Assembly: GCA_000226015.1 (NCBI GenBank)
Contig: JH154878.1
Span: 286,426-316,287 of the forward strand
Reading direction: 5' to 3'
Source: Mnemiopsis leidyi
Taxonomy: Eukaryota > Ctenophora > Tentaculata > Lobata > Bolinopsidae
Length of the DNA: 29,862 bases
The notes under the pieces were generated by a model. That model worked only from the letters and a program-made list of their open reading frames with translations, made no database searches and had not been told where the DNA came from. Positions within the stretch are counted from its first letter, which is position 1, and each line of letters begins with the position of its first letter. Position numbers and translations under genes: made by a program. Positions 10,401-22,000 of the stretch are shown here, in pieces.

Positions 10401-11815
10401 TCACGGGAAAACTGGTGACACGGGAAACTATAGTTACTATAGTTACTCTTCCCCAGCTGACACGGGAAACTATAGTTACTATAGTTACTCTTCCCCAGCT
10501 GACACGGGAAACTATAGTTACTATAGTTACTCTTCCCCAGCTGACACGGTAAACTATAGTTACTCTACTCCAGCTTACACTGGAAACTATAGTTACTATA
10601 GTTACTCTTCCCCAGCTGACACGGGGAAACCATAGTTACTATAGTTACTCTTCCCCAGCTGACACGGGAAACTATAGTTACTATAGTTACTCTTCCCAGC
10701 TGACACGGGAAACTATAGTTACTATAGTTACTCTACCCAGCTGACACGGGAATAAGTTACTATAGTTACTCTTCCCCAGCTGACACGGGAAACTAAGTTA
10801 CTATAGTTACTCTTCCCCAGCTCGACACGGGAACTNNNNNNNNNNNNNNNNNNNNNNNNNNNNNNNNNNNNNNNNNNNNNNNNNNNNNNNNNNNNNNNNN
10901 NNNNNNNNNNNNNNNNNNNNNNNNNNNNNNNNNNNNNNNNNNNNNNNNNNNNNNNNNNNNNNNNNNNNNNNNNNNNNNNNNNNNNNNNNNNNNNNNNNNN
11001 NNNNNNNNNNNNNNNNNNNNNNNNNNNNNNNNNNNNNNNNNNNNNNNNNNNNNNNNNNNNNNNNNNNNNNNNNNNNNNNNNNNNNNNNNNNNNNNNNNNN
11101 NNNNNNNNNNNNNNNNNNNNNNNNNNNNNNNNNNNNNNNNNNNNNNNNNNNNNNNNNNNNNNNNNNNNNNNNNNNNNNNNNNNNNNNNNNNNNNNNNNNN
11201 NNNNNNNNNNNNNNNNNNNNNNNNNNNNNNNNNNNNNNNNNNNNNNNNNNNNNNNNNNNNNNNNNNNNNNNNNNNNNNNNNNNNNNNNNNNNNNNNNNNN
11301 NNNNNNNNNNNNNNNNNNNNNNNNNNNNNNNNNNNNNNNNNNNNNNNNNNNNNNNNNNNNNNNNNNNNNNNNNNNNNNNNNNNNNNNNNNNNNNNNNNNN
11401 NNNNNNNNNNNNNNNNNNNNNNNNNNNNNNNNNNNNNNNNNNNNNNNNNNNNNNNNNNNNNNNNNNNNNNNNNNNNNNNNNNNNNNNNNNNNNNNNNNNN
11501 NNNNNNNNNNNNNNNNNNNNNNNNNNNNNNNNNNNNNNNNNNNNNNNNNNNNNNNNNNNNNNNNNNNNNNNNNNNNNNNNNNNNNNNNNNNNNNNNNNNN
11601 NNNNNNNNNNNNNNNNNNNNCCAGCCTGACACGGGAAACTATAGTTACTATAGTTACTCTTCCCCAGCCTGACACGGGAAACTATAGTTACTATAGTTAC
11701 TCTTCCCAAGCTGACACGGGAAACTATAGTTACTATAGTTACTCTTCCCCAGCTGACACGGGAAACTATAGTTACTATAGTTACTCTTCCCCAGCTGACA
11801 CGGTAAACTTACCGT
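10401..11815. repeat. 42-bp minisatellite interrupted by an assembly gap
   Basis: A 42-base unit beginning GACACGGGAAACTATAGTTA and ending TCTTCCCCAGCT is repeated about ten times before and four times after the gap. Each unit carries the perfect palindrome AACTATAGTT followed at once by an overlapping second ACTATAGT palindrome. Because 42 is divisible by 3, frames stay open on both strands; one plus frame reads DTGNYSYYSYSSPA per unit. Single-base indels in several copies (for example GGGGAAACC at 10,623) break that frame, which argues against a protein-coding array. Confidence 0.92.
10836..11620. other. Assembly gap (785 N)
   Basis: A run of N lies inside the 42-bp array with the same unit on both sides, so the missing sequence is very likely more of the array and its true length is unknown. 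Confidence 0.97.
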
Positions 11816-13050
11816 TCTGAGCTGCTCGCGGCAGGTGAGGAGTACTTGTTGGCTGAGGTGGATCTAATTCTGAAATTGTACAGTTGATTGGACAGGAATT
11901 ATGCGGGGTGGTATAAGGTTATGGGTATAACATGAAGTTGTTTCTTAGTCTGTGTCACTGCAATGAGTTGCTGTAACGGAATTATATCTACTATTCTTGT
12001 GTCATTAACTTATAGTGTGTCTTTCTTTGTACTTGTACTCCATCTTTTATTAGTTTATCTACATTTCTACACAATCTCAGATTCGGAAATAGAATATATA
12101 TTTTCACCAGTGTCGTCAAGAGTTTCCGTTTCAAAATTATCATCGTCATTGATAGAAGACATAAGCTTATAGCTAGTAATAGCAGAATAAGCTTAAGCAA
12201 TAATGTACTGATAATCAGTCGAATAAATTGGTTATACTTTTGTTCCAGTTAATTTTAATCTTATTGCTAAAATGAGGCTTTGTCATTATTTCTTAAATAA
12301 GACCGAAGACGTTATCATTATTGTTTAAATAAGACGTTGTCATAATTACTCAATGTACCAATTTGTAACGGTAAGATCTTGCGTATTTCTGGTTTCTTTC
12401 TAATTGATTGCTTTATGTGAAGTGCAATTTCTGATGGTCATTACAAATGCAAAAAGTTGATATAATTCTGACAGCAAGCGGCCCAAGAATAGCTATGATA
12501 ATGATAATAATAGTATAATATGCACACGTGTATATTGCAGTTATCTTTGGCAATAATTATTTGAGTAATTTTGTAGTTGTTTTTTATCACCATTGAAGCT
12601 GATGTTGTTTAACTTTAAGTTGTATTTATTTGTGGATGTGTGACGTATCCAACTTGCTTGTACTTGTACTTGTACTTCATGTACGTGTACTTGTACTAGT
12701 ACATATACTTGTACTTTCAGATTGGCTAATCAATATTCACTCCCTAAAAGAAGCCTCGTGAAATATACAGAGTTAAGATTCAAGATTGAGACAATCAATC
12801 GGTTCAATGATGATTTACTGAGCTTTAACGCATCACGCATGTATTTGTAGTCGAGGCACGATGTTTATGCTAGTGGCTGTACAATGAAATTGTGGTTGAA
12901 CAATGTACTTTTTCAATGTACTCGTACTACTACAATGTATTTGTATAAAAGACTACTTGAATGATTTACTTGAACACAGTATAAATGCTATTTTTGCTAT
13001 ACACAGCAGTTTTTATAGATCTATACCGAGCATGTTCATTGTTCACTGCC
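11816..13050. other. Gene-free AT-rich stretch with a short TACTTG repeat
   Basis: No gene was supported. A simple repeat of TACTTG/TACGTG units lies at 12,657-12,716. AATAAGACCGAAGACGTTAT-like text is partly duplicated near 12,295-12,340. Confidence 0.45.
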
Positions 13051-13728
13051 CGGATAACTAATCGCCACTAAGCTACACTGGCACAGCCGGATAACTTATC
13101 GCCACTACACTGGCACAGCCAGATAACTAATGTCCACTACACTGGCACAGCTGGATAACTAATCTCCACTACACTGGCACAGCCAGATAACTATTCTCCA
13201 CTACACTGGCACAGCTGGATGACTAATCTCCACTACACTGGCACAGCTGGATGACTAATCTCCACTACACTGGCACAGCCAGATAACTATTCTCCACTAC
13301 ACTGGCACAGCCAGATAACTAATCTCCACTACACTGGCACAGCCGGATAACTAATTGCCACTACACTGGCACAGCCAGATAACTAATTGCCACTACACTG
13401 GCACAGCTGGATAACTAATTTCCACTACACTGGCACAGCTGGATAACTAATCTCCACTACACTGGTTCAGCCAGATAAGTAATCGCCACTGCACTGGCAC
13501 AGCTGGATAACTAATCTCCTCTAGACTGGCACAGTCGCATAACTAATCGCCACTACATTGGCACAGCTGGATAACTAATTGCCACTTCACTGGCACAGCC
13601 GGATAACTAATTGTCACTACACTGGCACAGCCAGATAACTAATGTCCACTACACTGGCACAGCTGGATAACTAATTGCCACTACACTGGCCCAGCCGGAT
13701 AACTAATCGCCACTAGACTGGCTCAGCC
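13051..13728. repeat. 32-bp minisatellite, about 21 copies
   Basis: The unit starts CACTACACTGGCACAGCC and continues with AGATAACTAATCTC. Copies vary mainly at the CCGG/CCAG/CTGG position and at the last three bases (TCG, TTG, TGT, TCT). The 32-base period is not divisible by three and the array has no open frame. Confidence 0.93.
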
Positions 13729-16035
13729 GAGCTGTTCTGATCACTTAAAGCACATTTAAGTAACTCGTCATTAGTAACCGTCACATGACGCACAACTTGC
13801 ACTTGCCATAGCACTATCAGTCCTGGATCCTGTAATTTAGTAATTTGTCGGTGGCAAATACCGTCTCGTTTACAACTTCCCATACTGAGAAACGGGCTGG
13901 CAGTACAGAGTTGTTGGCAGGATCGTTTATAATACTATACATTTTTGTATCGGCTTCATCTTTAAGTTTATATTCTTACTCTTCATAACATGATACTAAA
14001 AAAGTGACAAGAGGACATCAACACATCATTGATAGTTTGACAACTGGAACTATAAAAAGTGACTTCAGTTCAAAGGGGACATTCCGGATTCCTGTCACTT
14101 TTTTCGGTAAATATATTGGTTATCAGTATATAAACCGCACAGGGCAGCCATGTAACTGTTATTGTACGAGCTAGCTTGAATATATATATATAATCATAAT
14201 GATAAAGTACCTGGCTAGGCTGAAAGATATAACGAATTACCGCGCAAACAAACCTCATACAATGTAAGTACAATATAATTCTAAGTAGATATCTGCACGG
14301 TTGATCAACTCAGATGTGATACGAGCTGCTAGCCGCATCTTCGTCGGTAACTCTTATCGTTTTCTATGATGAATCCTTCCCACCTGGCTGCCTGAGAAAT
14401 AGGAGAAAGTGAGAGACGGAGTTTCTCGGAACAACGATTATCTTTACATCTAGTGAGGCTATAACTCTCATGCTTTTAAGTTGCACGTGTTGTTTTAGAA
14501 TTTAGGGGAACTTATCTTCTTTCTTAGCTATACTGCTAGTCTTTTGTTTAGTTTCATCGCACACATCGCCCTACTTTACTGGTAAAGTGCAAGTACTATA
14601 ATAGTTTACTTAAAACATAGTTTCTTACCAGGAACATCAGCTTAATAAACTATAGCATTATATAGAATAATAGAGTAATATAGGCTCCACGTACCAAATA
14701 CACACATATATATAATTGACTGATCACAGTTCCACCATAATTTACCGATCAAGTTCATGGCAGTGCCAGTGTTATACCTGGTGCAGCTAATCACGAACTT
14801 GGTTAGTTGATCACCAGACACCAACCTATCCTCCAATTACCTTCCTCCACAATTCTCGCCTTGCTTTTTGAGTTCACGACTTTCTAAATCCAGATAACAA
14901 TTTTAAACATTTAGGGTCAATAAAATCATGAGGCTTACGATACTCTACAACTAATTAAAACCGTGTTTAAGTAAGATAAAATTTACTTGATAAAATGCTT
15001 GTGGCACTGTTACACGGTATCATTTAGTCCGACTACTTATACAACTCGGTAACAATAGTGTAGTTTTCTTGTGCCAATTTTCCCTTATTCAGTAGTCTTG
15101 ATCTTGCAGGTCATCTTGCTCTATTACGTCACACGTTTCTCCCCTTGCTTCACTCCCGATTAAACAAGCATTCTTATTTAATCATTGCGTCTTTTAAGTT
15201 TCACAATTATCTTTATAGTTTAGAATTCTATTTTTGAGGAGTCAAAAATTTGTTTTATCACGTGACAGCGATTGACCAATAAATTTCGAAAAATGATGTC
15301 ACCTGATTGACGAGTACCTATGGCTATAAGTATAAGCAATAGGAATAGCAAAGACGCCAGATTAAAACAAATCTGACAAGGACCGTCTTTTTTGCGATGA
15401 TCACAGCACAAGAAGAAACTGTGCAAGCTTCTCGCTTAACGCTCCGCTTTTCTCGCTCCGTAAACAAGTTACGCCGAGAGGAACCAGGCAATGTGAATTC
15501 ACAGTTTGCTAAGTTGATACTATTTCTGGATGTTGAGAGGTTATTCATTAACCACGTGTGCTATATGTCGATATGTTGATATGAAATTTTAAGTTAAACT
15601 TTTCACTTAAACTAAAAGAATCTGATGTGTATTTCATCTAAATTGAGAACAATTACCATTTCTGGCCTACAGCAGCTGGGATAATAGAATTACACAACAA
15701 CTTCTAGTCAAATCGAACAAGTAAAAGTTGCCTGGTTCCCGGCCCGTTTAACCTGTTTTCGGAGTGAGATAGCAAAGCTTAGAGAGAGGCACGCAAAGCC
15801 CGGCCAAGTCAAAAGCTGTGTTGACGGCTTAGTTATCCCGAATTGAGCTCCAAGGCCGCTATATAACGAGGTATATCCAATACCTCGAATAGACACACTC
15901 ACTGTCGGCGGTAATTAACTCAAGTACCTTTACTGAGCCCTGCAAAAGTGCTGACCACATTTGGGGTTTAACCATGCTTCTAACAACCTCAACCTCCAGT
16001 ATATAGCAACCTTTCTTTCCCTCGTTTGTACTCGC
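13729..16035. other. Intergenic, no gene supported
   Basis: Only short open frames occur, with compositions typical of non-coding DNA. A promoter-like patch lies at 15,259-15,336. A possible small minus-strand exon near 14,754-14,830 was considered but has no good acceptor or recognisable domain. Confidence 0.45.
15259..15336 (+). promoter_or_regulatory. E-box / CCAAT / TATA-like patch
   Basis: CACGTG at 15,259-15,264, CCAAT at 15,276-15,280 and a TATA-like GGCTATAAGTATAAG at about 15,320-15,334 lie in promoter-like order. It may be a far-upstream promoter for the GPCR gene or for an unseen transcript. Confidence 0.35.
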
Positions 16036-16040
16036 CGTTG

Positions 16041-16047
16041 TATATAA
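16041..16047 (+). promoter_or_regulatory. TATA box upstream of the GPCR start
   Basis: TATATAA lies about 190 bases before the initiator ATG at 16,231, leaving room for a short 5' UTR. The motif is visible; function is inferred from position. Confidence 0.45.
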
Positions 16048-16230
16048 GCTTACACGCGATTATACGTGCAGATTTTAAGGAATTCGTGTATTTGCAGTTG
16101 TCAAGTTTTGGCTCTTTCGTTTCTTTTTTTGTTCAAGTATTAATTTCTGACGGGATATAAAAATGTCAATTACTGTTATTTACTAGTAAAATATTAAAGT
16201 TATAAACATCAAGTATCTCAGTTTTTGATC

Positions 16231-19082
16231 ATGACTTTTTACACGCTTACGGTTCTAATTGTTTGGGAGGCCACATTGCGTACAGTTCTCACTAGTGAAT
16301 CCGACCAACTTTTTTATGATCATCAAAAGAAACAGGTGAGTCTGAAGAGATTGAAAATTCTTCTAAATTCGCTGCGATACAATAAGTTAAACTTCATGTC
16401 AAACGTGTTTTGAAAAAGCTAAAAATAAAGCATAACACCACCGTCCACCATAAAATTGATCACATATATCAGATTGTGTTAGTTGGAGTGTTCGACATCA
16501 GTAGAGACGATTGTAGCACGCCCAGAACATTCGGGAATCTCTTTCAGTCTCACTTCAAGAGCTACGTTGCGGAGCTTAACAACAACACCTCCAACTTGTA
16601 CGAATTTTTATAAATATAAGTTTTATGTCCGTCACGGACATGATATGTATAAGCTGATACTATCTGTGATAGTGCTATGTATATTAAGCCGATTTTTATG
16701 ACCCCAAGTTTACAATCTTAAAAGTTGCACTGGTCATTAGATAAAGGAGCTCTTTAAAAAGACAACTTCCACTGATAATTTTCTCCATCAGGAAGATGGC
16801 TGGACAAGACACTGTCATGAAATTTCGTGCTGAAGTTGTGGACTCCTGCAGCAGTACCGTGACCGGCTCCAGAGGTATCATGCAGAAGATCTTCGATCCT
16901 GCGCCAACCAGCGACTGTTCTGTCCTTCCTCACGGTTTGCACCGGATTTTCATTTAGAAGTTTTTTCGAACAATACTGATTAAGGTAATGTCTATGTAAA
17001 CTATACTACCATACTGATCAGTGAAATAAGTTCTATTGAAAAAACGTATTTGCAATCAAAATATTAAATCTGTTGGTGTAAAATTTGACAAAATTTCTGG
17101 TGTTATTGTTAAGAGTTTTCAGTCACATCTGGTCTTTTCATAATTTGTTAGTAAACTCCTAACTCGGGTCCGCAACCATATCATGGCTAGATATTTATCA
17201 AAATCTAATGATGTTTTTGAAATTCTAGTCTACTTTCAGGATTTATTGGACCAGGAGCAAACAACCAGATGAGATCAGTGTTGGATATGACCTCCGCGTT
17301 TAACATAACCCATACCAGCTACGGTATCATGGAGTCAGACATCATTGACCCTGTAGATCCAGGGAGATACCCTTTCTTTAGGAAGTTAGTATATCTAGTT
17401 TGCAGTTGTTTATAAAGTTTGCATGTAAAGTAAGTTTCTTAAACCATCTCATCACTTTAACGAATACGAAAAATTCGTTAAGCATATAGAATGGAGCCTT
17501 TTAATGACCGTATGTAGTTAAGAAACCTATTTAGGCGTCAGGCCCTCTAATTTCAGTCTTTCGGGAGAGAGTGGTCAGGAGAAATTGTAATGTTTTAGAA
17601 CAAGAGGATTGTTTCATTGAACCTAGAAGTTATATTTATCAAGATACGATTGAATGTATATACTGGGATATGGGGGAGTGGGTTCATTCAGCATGGATTG
17701 GTATTTGGAGATACTGGAATATATATCTCCAAATTTATATTTAGACTTTGAGATATTGAAATGGGGAGGGGTGCTACATGAGAAATATGACACAACAGCA
17801 AATATCACACTGAAGACTGTAGGTTTTTTTGTTTTTTTCCTAAATCTTTCTGGCTAAACGGATTTAGGAGACCCCGTCTATTCCAGTGTACGGACGTCAG
17901 CCAGAGTGATGATAAAGCACGTGTGTAGACTAGTGGAGGCGTTGTCATGGCACTATGTCTCTATATCCGTTACCTCACACTCCGAACACAATCTCAATCT
18001 TTGTGAGGAGTTTTATGTTGATATGAGTGTGTCCGGTAAGTTTTCTTCTATTTATGTTTAACAATTTTTTCTTAAAATCAGAGGTTTGATCGCATTGATC
18101 CCAGGAATCCTTCCCAGCTATATCGTAACTTCAAAAGTAAGTGGAATAAAGAGGTCCGGTTTGTTGCAAAATGACCGTTTTCTAAATTAATCGTTGCCTC
18201 CCCAGGAGGCAATTTGAAGACCTTTTACAACAAAAGTTATTTTGAAAAAACTGATTTTGACTACTTTTCGGCAACCCTAGAAAAATAACTTTAACTAGGA
18301 GTGTGCACGTGATTCAACTAACCAATCACGGAGCGCGCATAGCGCTTGGTCCTAGAGAAAAAAGATCACAGGTAGTCAGACACAATAGCCAGTAACGTTT
18401 TCTGGGATCCGGGTGGCAACTCTGCCGCGGGTACCTACCAGCGCCCTAAAACTTGGAGAAACCAGAAGGTGGCAGCGTTTATCGATATTGAATGTGCGAT
18501 TGGAAATATCTGACGTCCAAATTATCAGATGATAAAAACAATTAGTTACGGTTTAATCTTCTTTTTCTCAGTTTACCTGAAAGGGGACATAGCAAAAGGA
18601 GTGAAGGAGCTGACAACACCCTTCAAAGAACTCCAAGACACCAACCCTCCCCTTGTAACCATCATGTTAGGTGACATGCAGCTTATCGACATTGAGCGGT
18701 TCCACCAGATCCTCTCTCAAAACGTCATCCCTCACTCCCACATCTGGTTAATCTCGGAGCAGTTCCTCCTGGCTTATATAGACCTCTACGGGAGATTGCC
18801 CCAGTATCCCGACCAGAAGTTTATCTGCTACCACTCTCCCCCCAACAAGACCCCTAACACACTCAAACAAGATCACTGTTTCGGGTCGGAGTGTTCGCTG
18901 GCCCAGAACGTTTCTCAAATTCTCAAACTGACGTTTTTCATATCTCTGGGGGTGGATGAGATCGTTACAAAGGGAAGTGTTGGAGCTCCCCAAGGAAAGA
19001 GTGATAATGTTGAACTTTTCTTCTTGGATTCTTCTGAGAATACCCTGGTTAAGGTCGCTCAAAGCTCGACTGGTGAAAACAT
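16231..19082 (+). other. Signal peptide and bilobed ligand-binding domain exons
   Basis: Exon 1 encodes the leader (MTFYTLTVLIVWEATLRT) and joins exon 2 at phase 0. Exon 2 starts the first lobe (IVLVGVFDIS). Its donor (TT|GTACGA) is weak, but gives a matching phase 2 with exon 3. Exon 4 carries the hinge-lobe segment equivalent to the amino-acid-binding loop of mGluR. The exon at 18,572 encodes about 170 residues of lobe 2. Its donor (AT|GTGGGT at 19,083) was picked because it alone gives phase 2 for the next exon. Confidence 0.75.
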
Positions 19083-22000
19083 GTGGGTGATTATTGGATA
19101 AACTTATTTTGGTCTTACGGTTAATTAGCTAGATATGATAATCTTAAAGTAGCACTAGAGTGTAGAAATATAAGTCTAGAAAATTTGGTAATTCTCAGTT
19201 TTCATCCTAAGAATATGCAGAAAAATCAATCACTTATCTTGCAGGAAAGTTGAAGTTAAAGTAAACGAGACAGCTCTACATTCAACTGGAATACGGGAAC
19301 TTGGACCTTCCATATGTAGTCCTGGATGTGGTTCAGGTTAGAAAGAGAAACAGTTGTATGATATAAGAATGTTTTCAAATTGAAATAGAAATAAAAGAAA
19401 TACTTAATTAGAAAGAGAATAAAGTATACGAAATTTTCCACCTCAGGCCAGACTACGTTTAGGAGAGCTGGAGAGCCGACATCCTGTTTCCATTGTAAGA
19501 ATTGCTTCTTGCTTAGAGAGGTGAGATGTTTTTTTAAATTCAATCTATTGAGATTTGAGAATATGAAAGATAGAGATACGATACAGGCGACCGGAGTTCA
19601 GTATCCATGATTACATATGATAGTAAAAATTGGAGGACGCAATAGGGCACCTGAAAGATAGTTATAAAGGTGAAATGTTAAAGTTTGTCTGATCCCAAAA
19701 CAATAGAAATGTACCTTTACACTGAAATTTTCAAGCAAAATTATCATTCAGTTTTCTGAATCTTTTTGGATAATTTTTGCAAAAGTCGATAAAGATTTGT
19801 TCCAGGTGTCTAACGGCAGTACTGCTCACTGCACGGAGTGCAGTACAAGTCAGAAACCAAATGTGAATAACAGCGATTGTGTGGACATTGAACTGGAGCC
19901 TCACTTGTATAGGTCAGTTAAGTATGAAATCTTTCCGTAAAACTTACTTACTTTGTTACTGACTTGAAATTTGTGAAATTACGACTAGCTTTTTATTAAC
20001 ATCTGGCATCGATTGAAGAGTACTGTGTTATCACATTTGAAACACAAGGAAATTTAATATTCCGATGCAAAAGCATATATACTACTTCTGCACTAAAGAT
20101 CTGGATATGTGCCTAGCCTGGCGAACTTAGTGGAAATCCTTGCTGTACGGCATGTTTAACTAGGAATTGAAGCTAAGGGGTTCCGTGCAGTCCAATCTTT
20201 AATGCAACCTTTACATTAGACAACAATATGGGAGGAACAATCGATGAGATGAAAAATTAGATTGTTCAAAAAAGTGGTTAGGAAGTCCAAAAATGATTTT
20301 TTATGCAACATTTTCTGATTTGACTCGAACAAATTATACAAGTTATTAATAAATGGCCTTATTCCGATGTACTACATCATATTCATAAGCATACGCAATA
20401 ATTCATCATCTTAAGCGGTTCTTAGACGATGATGACACAAAATAACCAGCTATAACCAGTCAATGGCATTGACGTCTGGATCAGCTCTAAGCCTTACCAA
20501 ACTTTCACCCCAGAACAAGAGCTGGAGCAGTGCTGATAGTTCTAAGTCTGTTCGGGATACTCAGTGTCTTCCTCACTTCAGTCGTCTTCGTGAAGAACAA
20601 AACCACTCCTATCATACGGGCGGCAAATAGAGAGCTTTGTTATGTTATATTTCTAGGTGAGTGTAAATTTAGTTATATAAACCTATCTGCTTTTTCATCT
20701 TTTTTAACTCTTGTAGCTTGGTTGATTCTTTGGCCAACCCACAACTGCGTTATACACGGCAACAACCACTTTTAGTACAACCACTTTTAGTACAACCACT
20801 TTTAGTACAACCACTTTTAGTACAACCACTTTTAGTACAACCACTTTTAGTACGCCCCTTAGAGAGTCGAGCTTGCTAGAAATCAGGACCTAAAATAGTT
20901 TATCAGGATCCCTCCCCATTTCAAGGGTCCACATAGGGTTGGTAGACACGTATCGGTTTAATTGAAACTAATTATTAATATACATATTGTGTTTTGATAA
21001 ACATTTGCATTTACACGATCTAAATCATGAATTGATAATCAAGATGAAGAGGTATAACAATAACAATATTTTTGTTTTCAGGACTTATTCTGTGTTTTAC
21101 ATCTGTCTTCCTCATGGTTTTACCTCCAGGTATAAAGTTTTTATTACTTTTAACACCATTAAAACTTATTTTTTTGGGAAGAGTCTGAACTCGGAAACTT
21201 AATCCAATCATCTGACAGCTATGATGGACCTAAGCACTTCTAATTCTCTAAAAAACCCGATACGCGACCAACGACCAATAAAATTGCCCAAAGAAATTCG
21301 GGAAACGCTACCACAACAACCCGTGTTGGAAAATATTTTCAATCTCCTAAAGAATTCCGACGTCCATTCTAGTTAACAATCACGCAATCAGCCCTTCTTT
21401 TGTTTCAAGTTCAACCTAAACAACCTGTTTCTCAACCCTCAGGACAAATAATCTGCAAGCTACAAATCAGCCTGCTGAGTCTCGGAGCCTCCCTAACAAT
21501 AACGACAATTCTAGGAAGAGCTGTCCGGATAATCCGTATCTTTACCGCCACTAACGTTACCATAGAAACGTTTCTCGTTTCTCTCAGACATCAGGCTTTC
21601 TTCATTTCTGGGATAGTCCTCCTACAGACCGGACTTGCTGTTTTAGCTACTGCTGGGTGCGTTATATTATCTTTTACCAATGGTAAAAGATAATATAACG
21701 CAGGTTCAGAATACCAATATATGTCCAAATAATTACAGTACAAAGCTAATCTGTTGCTCCCTTGGCCTAATAACAACTGTAAAAAATTTTAGGCCCGGTT
21801 TCCAACGGGAAACACCGGCTCCAGCCACGCCCATTTTCGGCATAAATTTTTACAGGTAAAAATCACTAAATCTGTGTTTTCGACATGAAGGAGTTGATTT
21901 GGGGCTCTGGAAGTGCCATAGTCAAATATAAACGGTAGGAAAAGGTTAACTTTAGTCCAACTCCCAAGGTTCTAGGATGTCGGGAAGTTTGGGAAACGGG

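Noticed and set aside
10008..10635. Val/Cys-rich and Tyr/Ser-rich open frames
   Set aside because: These are minisatellites read through. Unit lengths vary and indels break the frames.
13051..13728. CRISPR-like array of about 21 regularly spaced repeats
   Set aside because: Units are directly adjacent with no unique spacers and the host is an animal, so it is a minisatellite.
14754..14830. Possible small minus-strand exon (RLVSGDQLTKFVISCTR then GTATAAC)
   Set aside because: There is no polypyrimidine tract at the acceptor, no neighbouring exons and no recognisable domain.
15708..15902. Minus-strand open frame of 64 codons with GYTSLYSGLG-like text
   Set aside because: Short, with no domain, signal peptide or splice context.
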